A stretch of 64,000 bases of DNA from JADHUC01 sp964623055 (GTDB lineage Bacteria; Planctomycetota; Planctomycetia; Pirellulales; Pirellulaceae): positions 1 to 64,000 of the forward strand of contig CAZURK010000002.1 of NCBI GenBank assembly GCA_964623055.1. The letters are read 5' to 3'. A program made the translations under genes and the position numbers. Below, piece by piece: positions 15,832-23,951 of the stretch (the first letter of the stretch is position 1; every line of letters begins with the position of its first letter). A model generated the notes under the pieces. The model did not search any database and had not been told where the DNA came from. It saw only the letters and a program-made list of their open reading frames with translations.

Positions 15832-18135
15832 ATGAGAGTAGTCGGGGCAAAGTTTCTTGCGGCGGTGGCAATTGCACTTCTTTGTTCAACCTCTTCCATA
15901 GCGGCTGACGAAGTTACGGAAGTCGGCTCCTACAAGAAATACAAACCGGATTCCCTTTCCTACCCGGTCGTAGAGCCAGGCACCGTCATCGACTTGATTC
16001 GGCAGTACCGTCTCGATCCGGACTTCGTCCACTGCGGTGGCCCGCTGCACGTCAAGCTGCCTGAGGGCCGCATCTTTATCCGCCAAACGCTACTCAGTTT
16101 CGGCCCGGAGCCTTTTCCAATGGCCGTAGAGTTAACGAGCCGACTGCTTCCCTCGAATCCTCACCTCATCAATTGGACCGTCACGGGCCCAGGGTGGGAC
16201 CGGCTGCATCGCGGCTGGACAACGGAGGCCGGCGATCCATTGAAGAGTCGCCTGACTTCGCTCGAAGGTCATTGGATCATCCGTCACGCGAAACCCGACG
16301 GAGTGTTCGACAGGGTATCGACCAGCGCCGGCTTTGGATGGAAGCTGGAGCTGGACGAACAAGGAGGGATCGCCGCGGTTGAAGATACGGAGGGGCGCCG
16401 CGTTGAGTACGCCAAGCGGCCGAACGGGAGCCTCAAGTCGGTTACCGGTCCCGATGAAGAACAATGGACGTTCGGCTACAACGATCGGAATCAATTGGTC
16501 CAAATCACGGGACGGCACAACGGCTATTCGGCCAAAGTCGAATACTACCCCAACGGAAGAGTGGAAGCCGTCGAAGGCCCCGAACGTCTGGAATTCGACT
16601 ACAAGGACCACCAGAACCACTTGGCGGTTGATCTGTTCGGCCGGACTCGCTCGGCCAATGTCTACAGATTTGCCAAAGACGGCCGCGCGACCACGGTCGG
16701 AGTGTTTGGCGGGCCCCGCGTGACGTGCCGATATGACTCGTCGGGTACGTTAGTTGAGGTCCAAGATTCCTACGGCCGTCGCGAGTCCGGTGATGCCTCC
16801 CATGCTAGTATGAAAGGCTTGCACGAGGCATTCACCGACGCGGTAATCGAGATTCGGGAACACGGAATTTCGGAGTTTCTTGATCGCCGATTCGAACGGG
16901 CGGGCAATCGCCTTTCGGAATCGGTTTCCGAAACCGTACGCACGGTGACCGACGCGGCCACGGGAAACGCCAATCAGGCCCTTGACGCATCGGCCGAGGA
17001 GTTGGGGGATCTTCAGCCGCGGCGCCAACAGGCATTTGTCCGAATACAACGGTGGATCCGCGAGGCCGTCCACCCTGCCGTCCTGCCGATCTATGAAGCC
17101 GTCGAAATCGCCTCGAATCCCGACGATCGACAGCGGTTGCAGGGGTTGGCCAACTGGATCGAAAGTGAGGCGAATTCGGTCCTCGAAACATTCGCTACTC
17201 AGGCTCAGAGCGCCACGCGCGACGACGTCGTTCTCCGGGTGCGCGAACGAATTCGCGAACCCGTGTACGATCGCATGCAGAATCTCCCTCCGCGGTTGCA
17301 GCAGATGATTCGAGGATCGCTGGAGTGGGTTGTCGGCCAGGCGGTCGACGGCGGGATCGCATTAGGTGGACGAACGATCTCCGGAAACAATACGGAAGCC
17401 GACGGTCAGACGCCGTCCGGCGGGCGAACATCACCCGATGGGCAAACGCCGCCGGAAACGAGACCGCCGGAATCCACAGACCCACCCCGCGCCGTGGCCG
17501 TCACCACCGAGGATATCAAGCGAGCCTTGCGGAAATCGCTCCAACGGATGGGAGTCCAGCCGAGGTACCTTTATGGACCGGAAGTCTTTCGCAGCCCAAG
17601 CTTCTTGATCGTGGGACCGGAAGAGGTCTTCTTGCACGACAAGGCGACGACCGAGTACAGGATTTCGTTGCGACGGCTCGCCAGCAGCGATCAGGCCAAG
17701 CGGTGTCTGGACGAGTGGACTGTGAAACCGCCGACTGATGGCAACCCTCCACATCTTAAATACGTCATTCGGGAACGTTCGCGCGAGGTGAAAGCAGTGA
17801 TTAGGGTCTCGCGTCTTGACAGGCCCGCGACGAAACACCTGCCCGAGTCGTGGTCGCATGGCAGTTGCTCGTACGCGTGGCTTCTGGACGATCGAACGTT
17901 CGTTGTATTCGACCTTAATCTGTGGCCTGCCCGTGGTCGCGTCCAGAGACCCCCCAGGGCATCGGAAATGGGCAGGCGACCTCCACAAGCAACTCCTGCC
18001 GCTTCGCGGCCATCAACCCGTCCCCCATGGTCAAACTGGACAAAGGACGACTACCTGTCTCGGACACGCCCCATCCTGGTCACCATCATGCGCGTTTTGG
18101 AGGAAGAACTCGGCGTCGGTGTCCGAGAAACGTAA
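15832..18135 (+). CDS. Large secreted protein with YD (RHS-like) repeats
   Basis: A 767-residue protein with a signal peptide (MRVVGAKFLAAVAIALLCST, cleavage near SIAAD). Residues about 175-305 are a short run of RHS/YD-type strands (RRVEYAKRPNGSLKSVTG, FGYNDRNQLVQITG, KVEYYPNGRVEAVEG, FDYKDHQNHLAVD). Residues about 330-530 are helical and acidic. A Pro/Thr/Gly-rich linker spans about 535-570, and a conserved-looking C-terminal domain follows. RHS proteins usually have dozens of repeats and a toxin tip, but here only about six are visible and no toxin motif is recognised. It may be a small cell-surface scaffold. ATG at 15832 follows GGAGGGGC. Confidence 0.7.
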   Translation: MRVVGAKFLAAVAIALLCSTSSIAADEVTEVGSYKKYKPDSLSYPVVEPGTVIDLIRQYRLDPDFVHCGGPLHVKLPEGRIFIRQTLLSFGPEPFPMAVELTSRLLPSNPHLINWTVTGPGWDRLHRGWTTEAGDPLKSRLTSLEGHWIIRHAKPDGVFDRVSTSAGFGWKLELDEQGGIAAVEDTEGRRVEYAKRPNGSLKSVTGPDEEQWTFGYNDRNQLVQITGRHNGYSAKVEYYPNGRVEAVEGPERLEFDYKDHQNHLAVDLFGRTRSANVYRFAKDGRATTVGVFGGPRVTCRYDSSGTLVEVQDSYGRRESGDASHASMKGLHEAFTDAVIEIREHGISEFLDRRFERAGNRLSESVSETVRTVTDAATGNANQALDASAEELGDLQPRRQQAFVRIQRWIREAVHPAVLPIYEAVEIASNPDDRQRLQGLANWIESEANSVLETFATQAQSATRDDVVLRVRERIREPVYDRMQNLPPRLQQMIRGSLEWVVGQAVDGGIALGGRTISGNNTEADGQTPSGGRTSPDGQTPPETRPPESTDPPRAVAVTTEDIKRALRKSLQRMGVQPRYLYGPEVFRSPSFLIVGPEEVFLHDKATTEYRISLRRLASSDQAKRCLDEWTVKPPTDGNPPHLKYVIRERSREVKAVIRVSRLDRPATKHLPESWSHGSCSYAWLLDDRTFVVFDLNLWPARGRVQRPPRASEMGRRPPQATPAASRPSTRPPWSNWTKDDYLSRTRPILVTIMRVLEEELGVGVRET

Positions 18136-18292
18136 CGTGCCCGTCCACGCGAAGGCCGGCAACGAGATGGTCGCTACTCTCGCGCCATCGTCTCCAAACG
18201 CTCCCCTTGTGGTACAGACGACGTTAGCTCTGTTACAATCGATTCAAGGCCAGTCTTCTGAGCCGACGCATAAATGAGTCGTGACGACGTTC

Positions 18293-18358
18293 GTAGTCCC
18301 GCCTTTAGGCGGTCTTCCTCGCAGCCTCTCGCCTAGGACCGCCTAAAGGCGGAACTAC
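18293..18358. repeat. REPIN-like inverted pair
   Basis: Begins GTAGTCCCGCCTTTAGGCGG and ends with the near-inverse CCGCCTAAAGGCGGAACTAC. Each arm contains the palindrome CCGCCTTTAGGCGG. It is intergenic, between the YD-repeat gene and the SHD1 gene. Confidence 0.88.
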
Positions 18359-18422
18359 GAACCAATTCACGCGTCTGCTTATCAATTACGTAGTGGTGCC
18401 TTCCAGCCGCACGAGGCCAACC

Positions 18423-19079
18423 ATGAATCGAGCAGTGATTCCTGCCATCGTGGCACCGATTACCCTGATTCTTGCCGGAGCGACCGCCGAGGCGAGAAAG
18501 TGGACTGACAATACAGGGCAGTTCTCGGTCGAGGCCATGGTGTTTGAGATCAGGGACGACAACGTTCTGTTGTTGAGAGAGGATGGCAAGGTCGCGCAGG
18601 TCTCCATAGCCAGGCTGAGCAAACCGGATCAACAGTATCTGAAGTCACTAAAACCACTCCAGGGAACATGGCAGGTGGTGTCGGCCATGGGAAACGGCCG
18701 ATTAGTCCCCAAAGAGGTTTGGGAGAAGAAGCATGTGATCACCGGCAATAACGTGGTCGTGACCCAGCATTCCGGAGAAACGGTGCTGCTGGAAATCGAG
18801 ATTGATCCCACCAAGACGCCCAAGAGAATCGACGCCGTTGCGTTTGCTGAAGACAAGGCGATTGTCATCCAGGGGATCTATGCCGTGGATGCCAATGAGT
18901 TGAAATTGTGTTTCGGTTCTCCTGGCAAAGCGCGACCCACGGACTTCTCAACCAAAGAAGGTGACATGCGAAGCTTGGCCGTTCTCAAGAGGCTTCCCTC
19001 TGAAACTGCCAAAGAGCCATCGACTCCTGGTACCCAGCCGCCTGTTAAGCCGCCTTCGCGAAGTCCTACTCCGCGGTAG
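18423..19079 (+). CDS. SHD1 / TIGR03067-like secreted protein
   Basis: A 218-residue protein. After a signal peptide (ending ATAEARKW) comes an SHD1-like domain (WTDNTGQFSVEAMVFEIRDD, VLLLREDGKVAQVSIARLSK, DQQYL), a planctomycete version of the SLA1 homology module. Then comes LQGTWQVVSAMGNGRLVPKE, which opens a TIGR03067-type lipocalin-like domain. The tail is rich in Pro and Ser. Both modules are typical planctomycete periplasmic domains of unknown role, probably in ligand or protein binding. ATG at 18423 has GAGG eight bases upstream. The next gene starts 28 bases after the stop, so co-transcription with the penicillin acylase is likely. Confidence 0.78.
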   Translation: MNRAVIPAIVAPITLILAGATAEARKWTDNTGQFSVEAMVFEIRDDNVLLLREDGKVAQVSIARLSKPDQQYLKSLKPLQGTWQVVSAMGNGRLVPKEVWEKKHVITGNNVVVTQHSGETVLLEIEIDPTKTPKRIDAVAFAEDKAIVIQGIYAVDANELKLCFGSPGKARPTDFSTKEGDMRSLAVLKRLPSETAKEPSTPGTQPPVKPPSRSPTPR

Positions 19080-19107
19080 GATCGCAAACACAAGGAGGCC
19101 TGCAGCC

Positions 19108-21597
19108 ATGCCGCCGTCATTTGAAAATGTCCGTAGCCGGACTCGCAAGAGTTCGGGGCCAGAAGTCTTGCGACTTCTGCTACCGGACCAAGCAAACGGG
19201 CGGCGGCACATGCTGAGCGCTCGTTCCGCTTTCTTCGCCGGTGTGGGCCTTTGCGTCTTTTGGTCTTTTGGGGCACAAGCCTTCTGCGCCGAACGGGTTC
19301 CCGAACGACTGCCGGACAAATGCCAAAACGTTTTGGCCCAACTTGATGGGACGATCACCATCTCTGGGCTCAAGGGGCCGGTCCAAGTGCTTCGTGATCG
19401 TTGGGGCGTGGCTCACATTTACGCGAAGACCCAAGATGATCTGTTTTTCGCCCAGGGATTCGTTGCGGCGCAGGATCGGCTGTTTCAAATCGACATGTGG
19501 CGGCGGATTGCCGTGGGCGAGACGGCCGAAGTGCTCGGCCCCGATTCGCTGGTGCGAGACCGGTTTGCCAGGCTGCTGAGATACCGTGGCGATATGGAGA
19601 CCGAATGGGCCAGCTACGCGCCCGATACAAAGCAGTTGGTCACCGCCTTCACCCGAGGCATCAACGCATACATCGACCATTTGGGCGACCGGCTGCCCAT
19701 CGAATTCCAAATCCTCGGCTACCGGCCCAAGAAGTGGAAACCGGAGGACTGCCTGGGGCGAATGTCGGTGCTGGCCGTGGCGTTCAACCTGCGTCGCGAG
19801 GTCGCCCGAGCCGAATTGGTGGAGGCCGTTGGCGTCGAGCAGGCCCGGCTGGCGATGCCAACAGATCCGCCGGTCGATTTCGCCCCGCTCGGCGACGTTG
19901 ATCTTTCGGGGATCAACCAGTCGCTGCTGGACGGCTACAACGCCGTCATATCGCCTGTGAGCTTTGGTCCGAAAGAAGAGGGCAGCAACAACTGGGTGGT
20001 CGACGGCTCGCTATCGGCGTCCGGCAAGCCGATGTTGGCCAGCGACCCGCATCGCAGCATCGCACTGCCGTCGCTGCGATACCTGGTTCACCTGAACGCA
20101 CCTGGCTGGAACGTGATCGGCAGCGGCGAACCGGCTTTGCCTGGTGTGGCAATCGGCCACAACGAACGAATCGCGTGGGGCTTCACCGTCGTATTGACGG
20201 ACCAGGCCGATTTGTTCGTCGAAGAGACCCAGCCGGACAATCCCAGCCAATACAGAGTCGGCGACGGGTGGGAACGGATGACCGTCCGCCGCGAACCGGT
20301 GTCTGTGAAGCGCGGCGACACGCTCGAAACCGAATACATCGAGCTTCGCTACACGCGAAACGGCCCGGTAATCTATGAAGACCGAGCGCGTCACCGGGTG
20401 TACGCCTTGCGCTGGATGGGCAGCGAGCCGGGAACGGCGGCGTATCTATCGTCACTGGCCGTAGACCGTGCCGACAACTGGAAGGAGTTCCTCAAAGCCA
20501 TCGAAGGCTGGAAGGCCCCCTCGGAGAACATCGTCTATGCCGATGTGGACGGCAACATCGGCTGGATTGCAGCGGCCCTTACGCCCGTGCGCCAAGGTTG
20601 GCACGGGCTACTTCCCGTGCCGGGCCAAGGCGACTACCGATGGGACAAATTTCTGCAAGTGAAAGATCTACCGCAAGCGTACAACCCACCTACGCACTAC
20701 CTCGCGACCGCCAACCACAACATATTGCCACCCAACTATCCGCACGAGATCGGCTACGACTGGGTAGCCGATTTCCGCTTCCGCCGCGTCGACGAGCGTT
20801 TGAAATCCCAACAGCGATTCACGCTCGCGGACTTCATCGAGATGCAGCACGATAACGTGTCCATTCCTGGCCGTCAGCTTGTCGGCCTGTTATCGACGGT
20901 CGTCGAAGATCCGGCACTCAGACCGTTCGCAAAACTGCTCCAGAACTGGGACGGCGCGCTGACCAAGCAATCGCAGGCTGGGCCGTTGTACGTTCTCTGG
21001 CGACAGCAACTGGTCGACGCCTTCTTCGGCATGAAGGTCCCCAAGCATCTGATTTCAGCGGCCAAGAACCGTAACGGCATGCCCATGATGCTGGCCGAGT
21101 TGTCCAGTCCCACAGAAGCCTGGTTTGGCGATTCCCCCAAAGCGTCTCGCGATCGCTTGGTGCGGGAGAGTCTCTCGCGAGCCGTCGAGAAAACGAAACA
21201 GAGGCTGGGTGACGATCCCAGCCTCTGGAAACTGGGAAAGCTACAACGAGTCAAATTCGAGCATCCTCTGGCGAACGTCGATCTGGCCTACGCGAAGGCT
21301 TTCAATGTCGGCCCATACGCCAGCGAATCGGGCCCGCACTCACCCAACCAGGCTCGATACGACACCGATTTCCTACGCCGGCACGGAGCGACCTACCGGC
21401 AGGTATTCGATTTGGCCGACTGGGACAAAGCCATGGCAACCAGCGCCCCCGGCCAATCCGGCCAACCCGGAAGCCCACACCATGCCGACTTGGCCCCATT
21501 GTGGGCCGACGGTCAGTATTTTCCTCTGATGTTCTCTCGCGAGAAGGTCGAACAGGTGACGCAGCACCGGCTGATCCTCAAACCTGGCAAGAGATGA
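19108..21597 (+). CDS. Penicillin acylase family amidase, N-terminus carrying a translated REPIN
   Basis: An N-terminal-nucleophile hydrolase of the penicillin/acyl-homoserine-lactone acylase family (S45), matured by self-cleavage in the periplasm. The alpha subunit covers IKVLRDRWGVAHIYAKTQDD-like sequence and FAQGFVAAQDRLFQIDMWRR. The beta subunit begins at Ser293 in GSNNWVVDGS, the catalytic N-terminal serine. Later family landmarks are HLNAPGWNVIGSGEPALPGV and GHNERIAWGF. ATG at 19108 has an ideal AGGAGG, but residues 9-26 are encoded by the REPIN at 19133-19183, ahead of a signal peptide starting at MLSARSAFFAG. Starting at 19210 instead gives a normal signal peptide with a weaker ribosome site. 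The substrate could be a beta-lactam, an acyl-homoserine lactone or another amide. Confidence 0.9.
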   Translation: MPPSFENVRSRTRKSSGPEVLRLLLPDQANGRRHMLSARSAFFAGVGLCVFWSFGAQAFCAERVPERLPDKCQNVLAQLDGTITISGLKGPVQVLRDRWGVAHIYAKTQDDLFFAQGFVAAQDRLFQIDMWRRIAVGETAEVLGPDSLVRDRFARLLRYRGDMETEWASYAPDTKQLVTAFTRGINAYIDHLGDRLPIEFQILGYRPKKWKPEDCLGRMSVLAVAFNLRREVARAELVEAVGVEQARLAMPTDPPVDFAPLGDVDLSGINQSLLDGYNAVISPVSFGPKEEGSNNWVVDGSLSASGKPMLASDPHRSIALPSLRYLVHLNAPGWNVIGSGEPALPGVAIGHNERIAWGFTVVLTDQADLFVEETQPDNPSQYRVGDGWERMTVRREPVSVKRGDTLETEYIELRYTRNGPVIYEDRARHRVYALRWMGSEPGTAAYLSSLAVDRADNWKEFLKAIEGWKAPSENIVYADVDGNIGWIAAALTPVRQGWHGLLPVPGQGDYRWDKFLQVKDLPQAYNPPTHYLATANHNILPPNYPHEIGYDWVADFRFRRVDERLKSQQRFTLADFIEMQHDNVSIPGRQLVGLLSTVVEDPALRPFAKLLQNWDGALTKQSQAGPLYVLWRQQLVDAFFGMKVPKHLISAAKNRNGMPMMLAELSSPTEAWFGDSPKASRDRLVRESLSRAVEKTKQRLGDDPSLWKLGKLQRVKFEHPLANVDLAYAKAFNVGPYASESGPHSPNQARYDTDFLRRHGATYRQVFDLADWDKAMATSAPGQSGQPGSPHHADLAPLWADGQYFPLMFSREKVEQVTQHRLILKPGKR
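19133..19183. repeat. REPIN-like pair with diverged arms, CGCAAG family
   Basis: Left arm GTAGCCGGACTCGCAAGAGT; right arm, read on the minus strand, GTAGCAGAAGTCGCAAGACT. The arms differ from each other, but the changes keep each arm's own hairpin paired (ACTC/GAGT in one, AGTC/GACT in the other). It overlaps the 5' end of the penicillin acylase frame. Confidence 0.8.
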
Positions 21598-21611
21598 ACT
21601 ACCAGGACCTC

Positions 21612-21665
21612 GTAGCGGAAGTCGTGAGACTTCCGACTGTCACGAAGTCTCACGACTTCTGCTAC
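21612..21665. repeat. REPIN-like inverted pair, CGCAAG/CGTGAG family
   Basis: Left arm GTAGCGGAAGTCGTGAGACT; right arm, read on the minus strand, GTAGCAGAAGTCGTGAGACT. Each has a GAAGTC/GACTTC stem. It is intergenic, between the penicillin acylase and the heparinase-like gene. Confidence 0.85.
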
Positions 21666-21709
21666 CGGCAAGTTGCCTCTGGAGAGTTGCAAAAGGAGAG
21701 TCAACACCC

Positions 21710-23941
21710 ATGAAAACCACGCGTCTACAATTGATGGCTAAGGTGTTTATGGCGACCCCTGGGCTAGCCGCCTTTGCGGTAGGCGTGACTGTCGTGTCGA
21801 TTGGGATATCGCAGGAACACACCGCGGATCGGCGGACCGACGCCGATTATCTTGACCGCCAGATCAAACACATATCCGATGCGGACCTCTTCGCAGCGCT
21901 TGACTTGGGCCGTCCCGGTTTGTCGGCCGTCAAGTCCGCTGCCGACGAGGGCGATTATGCGGCTGCCTACCGCGCTTGGGCAGCCTATTGGGACGCGAAG
22001 GACAAGCTAACGTGGATCGAACATGACAGTCAACTACAACCGATGGGCGAAGCGTCGGAGAACCTGCGGGCCGATCCCGCGCGCGTGGAGCAAACCCAGC
22101 GCGACGCGGAGCCCGTCATGCGTCACGAGATCCGCGGCTGGGGCGCGGTCACGCATCAGCACGGCGATGTCGTTGATTTCAATTTCGACTACGGCCGATC
22201 CGGCAAGTACGGTTTTCATTATTGGGGTTGGTCCGCGCCGTTGCTGACTGCCTATCACGCGACTGGCGACGCCAAGTATCTGGCCGAATTCGATCGATTG
22301 TTCAACACGTGGTACAAGCAGCGCGACGCGGTCAAGGGTGCGATTGGCAGCCTGGACGTGATCTGGTACGAACTGGGCCTCGGTCTGAGGAACCGGCAGT
22401 TCCTGCATTACTACACGTGCGACTTCGCCGATCGTCCTGTTGAAACTCACGAGCGTATGCTGAAGACCGCGCTCGGTGCCGCACGGTGGCTGTACGAATT
22501 GCAGCGACGCGGCTACCGCGGCGGGAACTGGCAAATCATGGGCAGCTACGGATTGGTCGATATTGCCATTCGCGTGCCGGAGTTTCGTGAATCACCGCAA
22601 TGGCTCGAAACGGGCGTCCGGCGTCTGGTCGAACACGTCCAGCGCGATTTCTACGACGACGGCTGCCACTCGGAACGCGCGCCGACCAGCTACATGAATA
22701 TCGCTTACCGCGATCCGCGCAATCTGATGGCCCTGCTACAGGCGGCCGGAGTGGAAAACGACTTGGTGAATGAGTTTGGCACGGAGTTGGAGAAGGTGCT
22801 TGAGTGGTGGATGCTGGTGACCAATCCGCTGGGCGGTTTGCCCGCGCTGAACGACGGCGGCGGGCGAGGCGTGCCCGTGCCTAGCTTGCGTGAGGGTGCG
22901 GCGCTCTACGACCGGCCGGACTTCCTCTATGTCGCGGACCGTCTGGCCAGCGGCGCAGCTAAAACCGACGGCAAGCCATCGGCTGTGACCTCGGTCCATC
23001 TAGAGTCGTCTGGCGCGGCGATCTTCCGCAGCGGCTGGCGGCGCGACGACAACTATCTGTTCATCAACTATGGCACACACGGCGGCGGCCACACGCATCG
23101 AGCCACGCTCGATTTCGAGTTCATCGGCTGCGGTGGGCCGCTGGCATTGGATGCAGGCATCGGGCGGACCTACGACGACCCGTTCCACGGCCCCTGGTAC
23201 ACGACAGCCCGGGCACACAACATGCTGGTGGTCGACGAGGCCAACGTGGACAAGCGAACGGCCCGTGGCCGCGACGTGCTCTGGCATTCCGATGCGCGGC
23301 TGGATTTCTTCGCGGCAACTCACGACGGATACCGGAAATCACATGGACTGACGCATCGCCGCGCCGTGGCCTTTCTTAAACCCGACGTGTTCGTGGTATT
23401 CGACTCGTGTACGGCCGAACGTGACGGTCAGACCCTGAGCTGGTATTTCCACTCGCCCACCGACCTCACGATCGGTGGTGCAGGCCGCATCCAGAGCGCG
23501 GCCGGTCCAGGCGTGCTGTTGATGGAAGCCTGGCCGAAACAACTGAGCGGCATACGCGAAGGACAAGGAATGTGCTCGCTGGCACAGTTTGGCGGCTACC
23601 GCGAGATCGACTGGATCGCTTACGACAAGGCTACCCGTCCTGGGGAAGACAACCGTTTTGCCGTGTTGATGCTGCCCTTCGCTACCGCTCCACCAGATAT
23701 AGACTTCACGGGCCTGCCCAGCCCGCCCGGGACAGCCGCCTTGCGACTTCGCCGGAACAAGACGACCGATATCCTTGTCTTCGGAAACGGCAAACGGTTG
23801 ACGACGATGGAAGATCGCCTTGTCACAGATGGTGCCCTCGCCTGGATACGAGAGGATGCCGAAGGGCAACGAGGCGGCAAGTTGATTGGAGGACAAACGC
23901 TGACCTGGGACGGCGACGCCGTGCCTCTCTGGGACCCGTGA
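21710..23941 (+). CDS. Heparinase II/III-like polysaccharide lyase
   Basis: A 743-residue secreted protein. The N-terminus has a long hydrophobic signal (VFMATPGLAAFAVGVTVVSI). An alpha/alpha-barrel region follows (WSAPLLTAYHATGDAKYLAE, NWQIMGSYGLVDIAIRVPEF, FYDDGCHSERAPTSYMNIAY), then the beta-sandwich heparinase II/III domain (FRSGWRRDDNYLFINYGTHG, GGHTHRATLDFEFIGCGGPL, WYTTARAHNMLVVDEANVDK). The Tyr and His residues in these blocks are where lyases of this fold place catalysis. It should eliminatively cleave a uronic-acid polysaccharide outside the cytoplasm. The polymer cannot be told from sequence. ATG at 21710 follows AGGAG. It forms a likely transcription unit with the penicillin acylase and is convergent with the HzsA-related gene. 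Confidence 0.88.
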   Translation: MKTTRLQLMAKVFMATPGLAAFAVGVTVVSIGISQEHTADRRTDADYLDRQIKHISDADLFAALDLGRPGLSAVKSAADEGDYAAAYRAWAAYWDAKDKLTWIEHDSQLQPMGEASENLRADPARVEQTQRDAEPVMRHEIRGWGAVTHQHGDVVDFNFDYGRSGKYGFHYWGWSAPLLTAYHATGDAKYLAEFDRLFNTWYKQRDAVKGAIGSLDVIWYELGLGLRNRQFLHYYTCDFADRPVETHERMLKTALGAARWLYELQRRGYRGGNWQIMGSYGLVDIAIRVPEFRESPQWLETGVRRLVEHVQRDFYDDGCHSERAPTSYMNIAYRDPRNLMALLQAAGVENDLVNEFGTELEKVLEWWMLVTNPLGGLPALNDGGGRGVPVPSLREGAALYDRPDFLYVADRLASGAAKTDGKPSAVTSVHLESSGAAIFRSGWRRDDNYLFINYGTHGGGHTHRATLDFEFIGCGGPLALDAGIGRTYDDPFHGPWYTTARAHNMLVVDEANVDKRTARGRDVLWHSDARLDFFAATHDGYRKSHGLTHRRAVAFLKPDVFVVFDSCTAERDGQTLSWYFHSPTDLTIGGAGRIQSAAGPGVLLMEAWPKQLSGIREGQGMCSLAQFGGYREIDWIAYDKATRPGEDNRFAVLMLPFATAPPDIDFTGLPSPPGTAALRLRRNKTTDILVFGNGKRLTTMEDRLVTDGALAWIREDAEGQRGGKLIGGQTLTWDGDAVPLWDP

Positions 23942-23951
23942 GAAACTGGAG

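Noticed and set aside
20583..20611. GTAG-type palindrome (minus-strand GTAGCCCGTGCCAACCTTGG) inside the penicillin acylase gene
   Set aside because: The encoded peptide TPVRQGWHGLLPVPG fits the conserved G/P-x-R-x-G-x-G-LLPVPG segment of the family, so it is probably ordinary coding sequence that happens to be palindromic.
9163..21665. CRISPR array interpretation of the repeated palindromes
   Set aside because: The repeats are in inverted pairs, widely spaced and of different families, with no regular spacers or cas genes.
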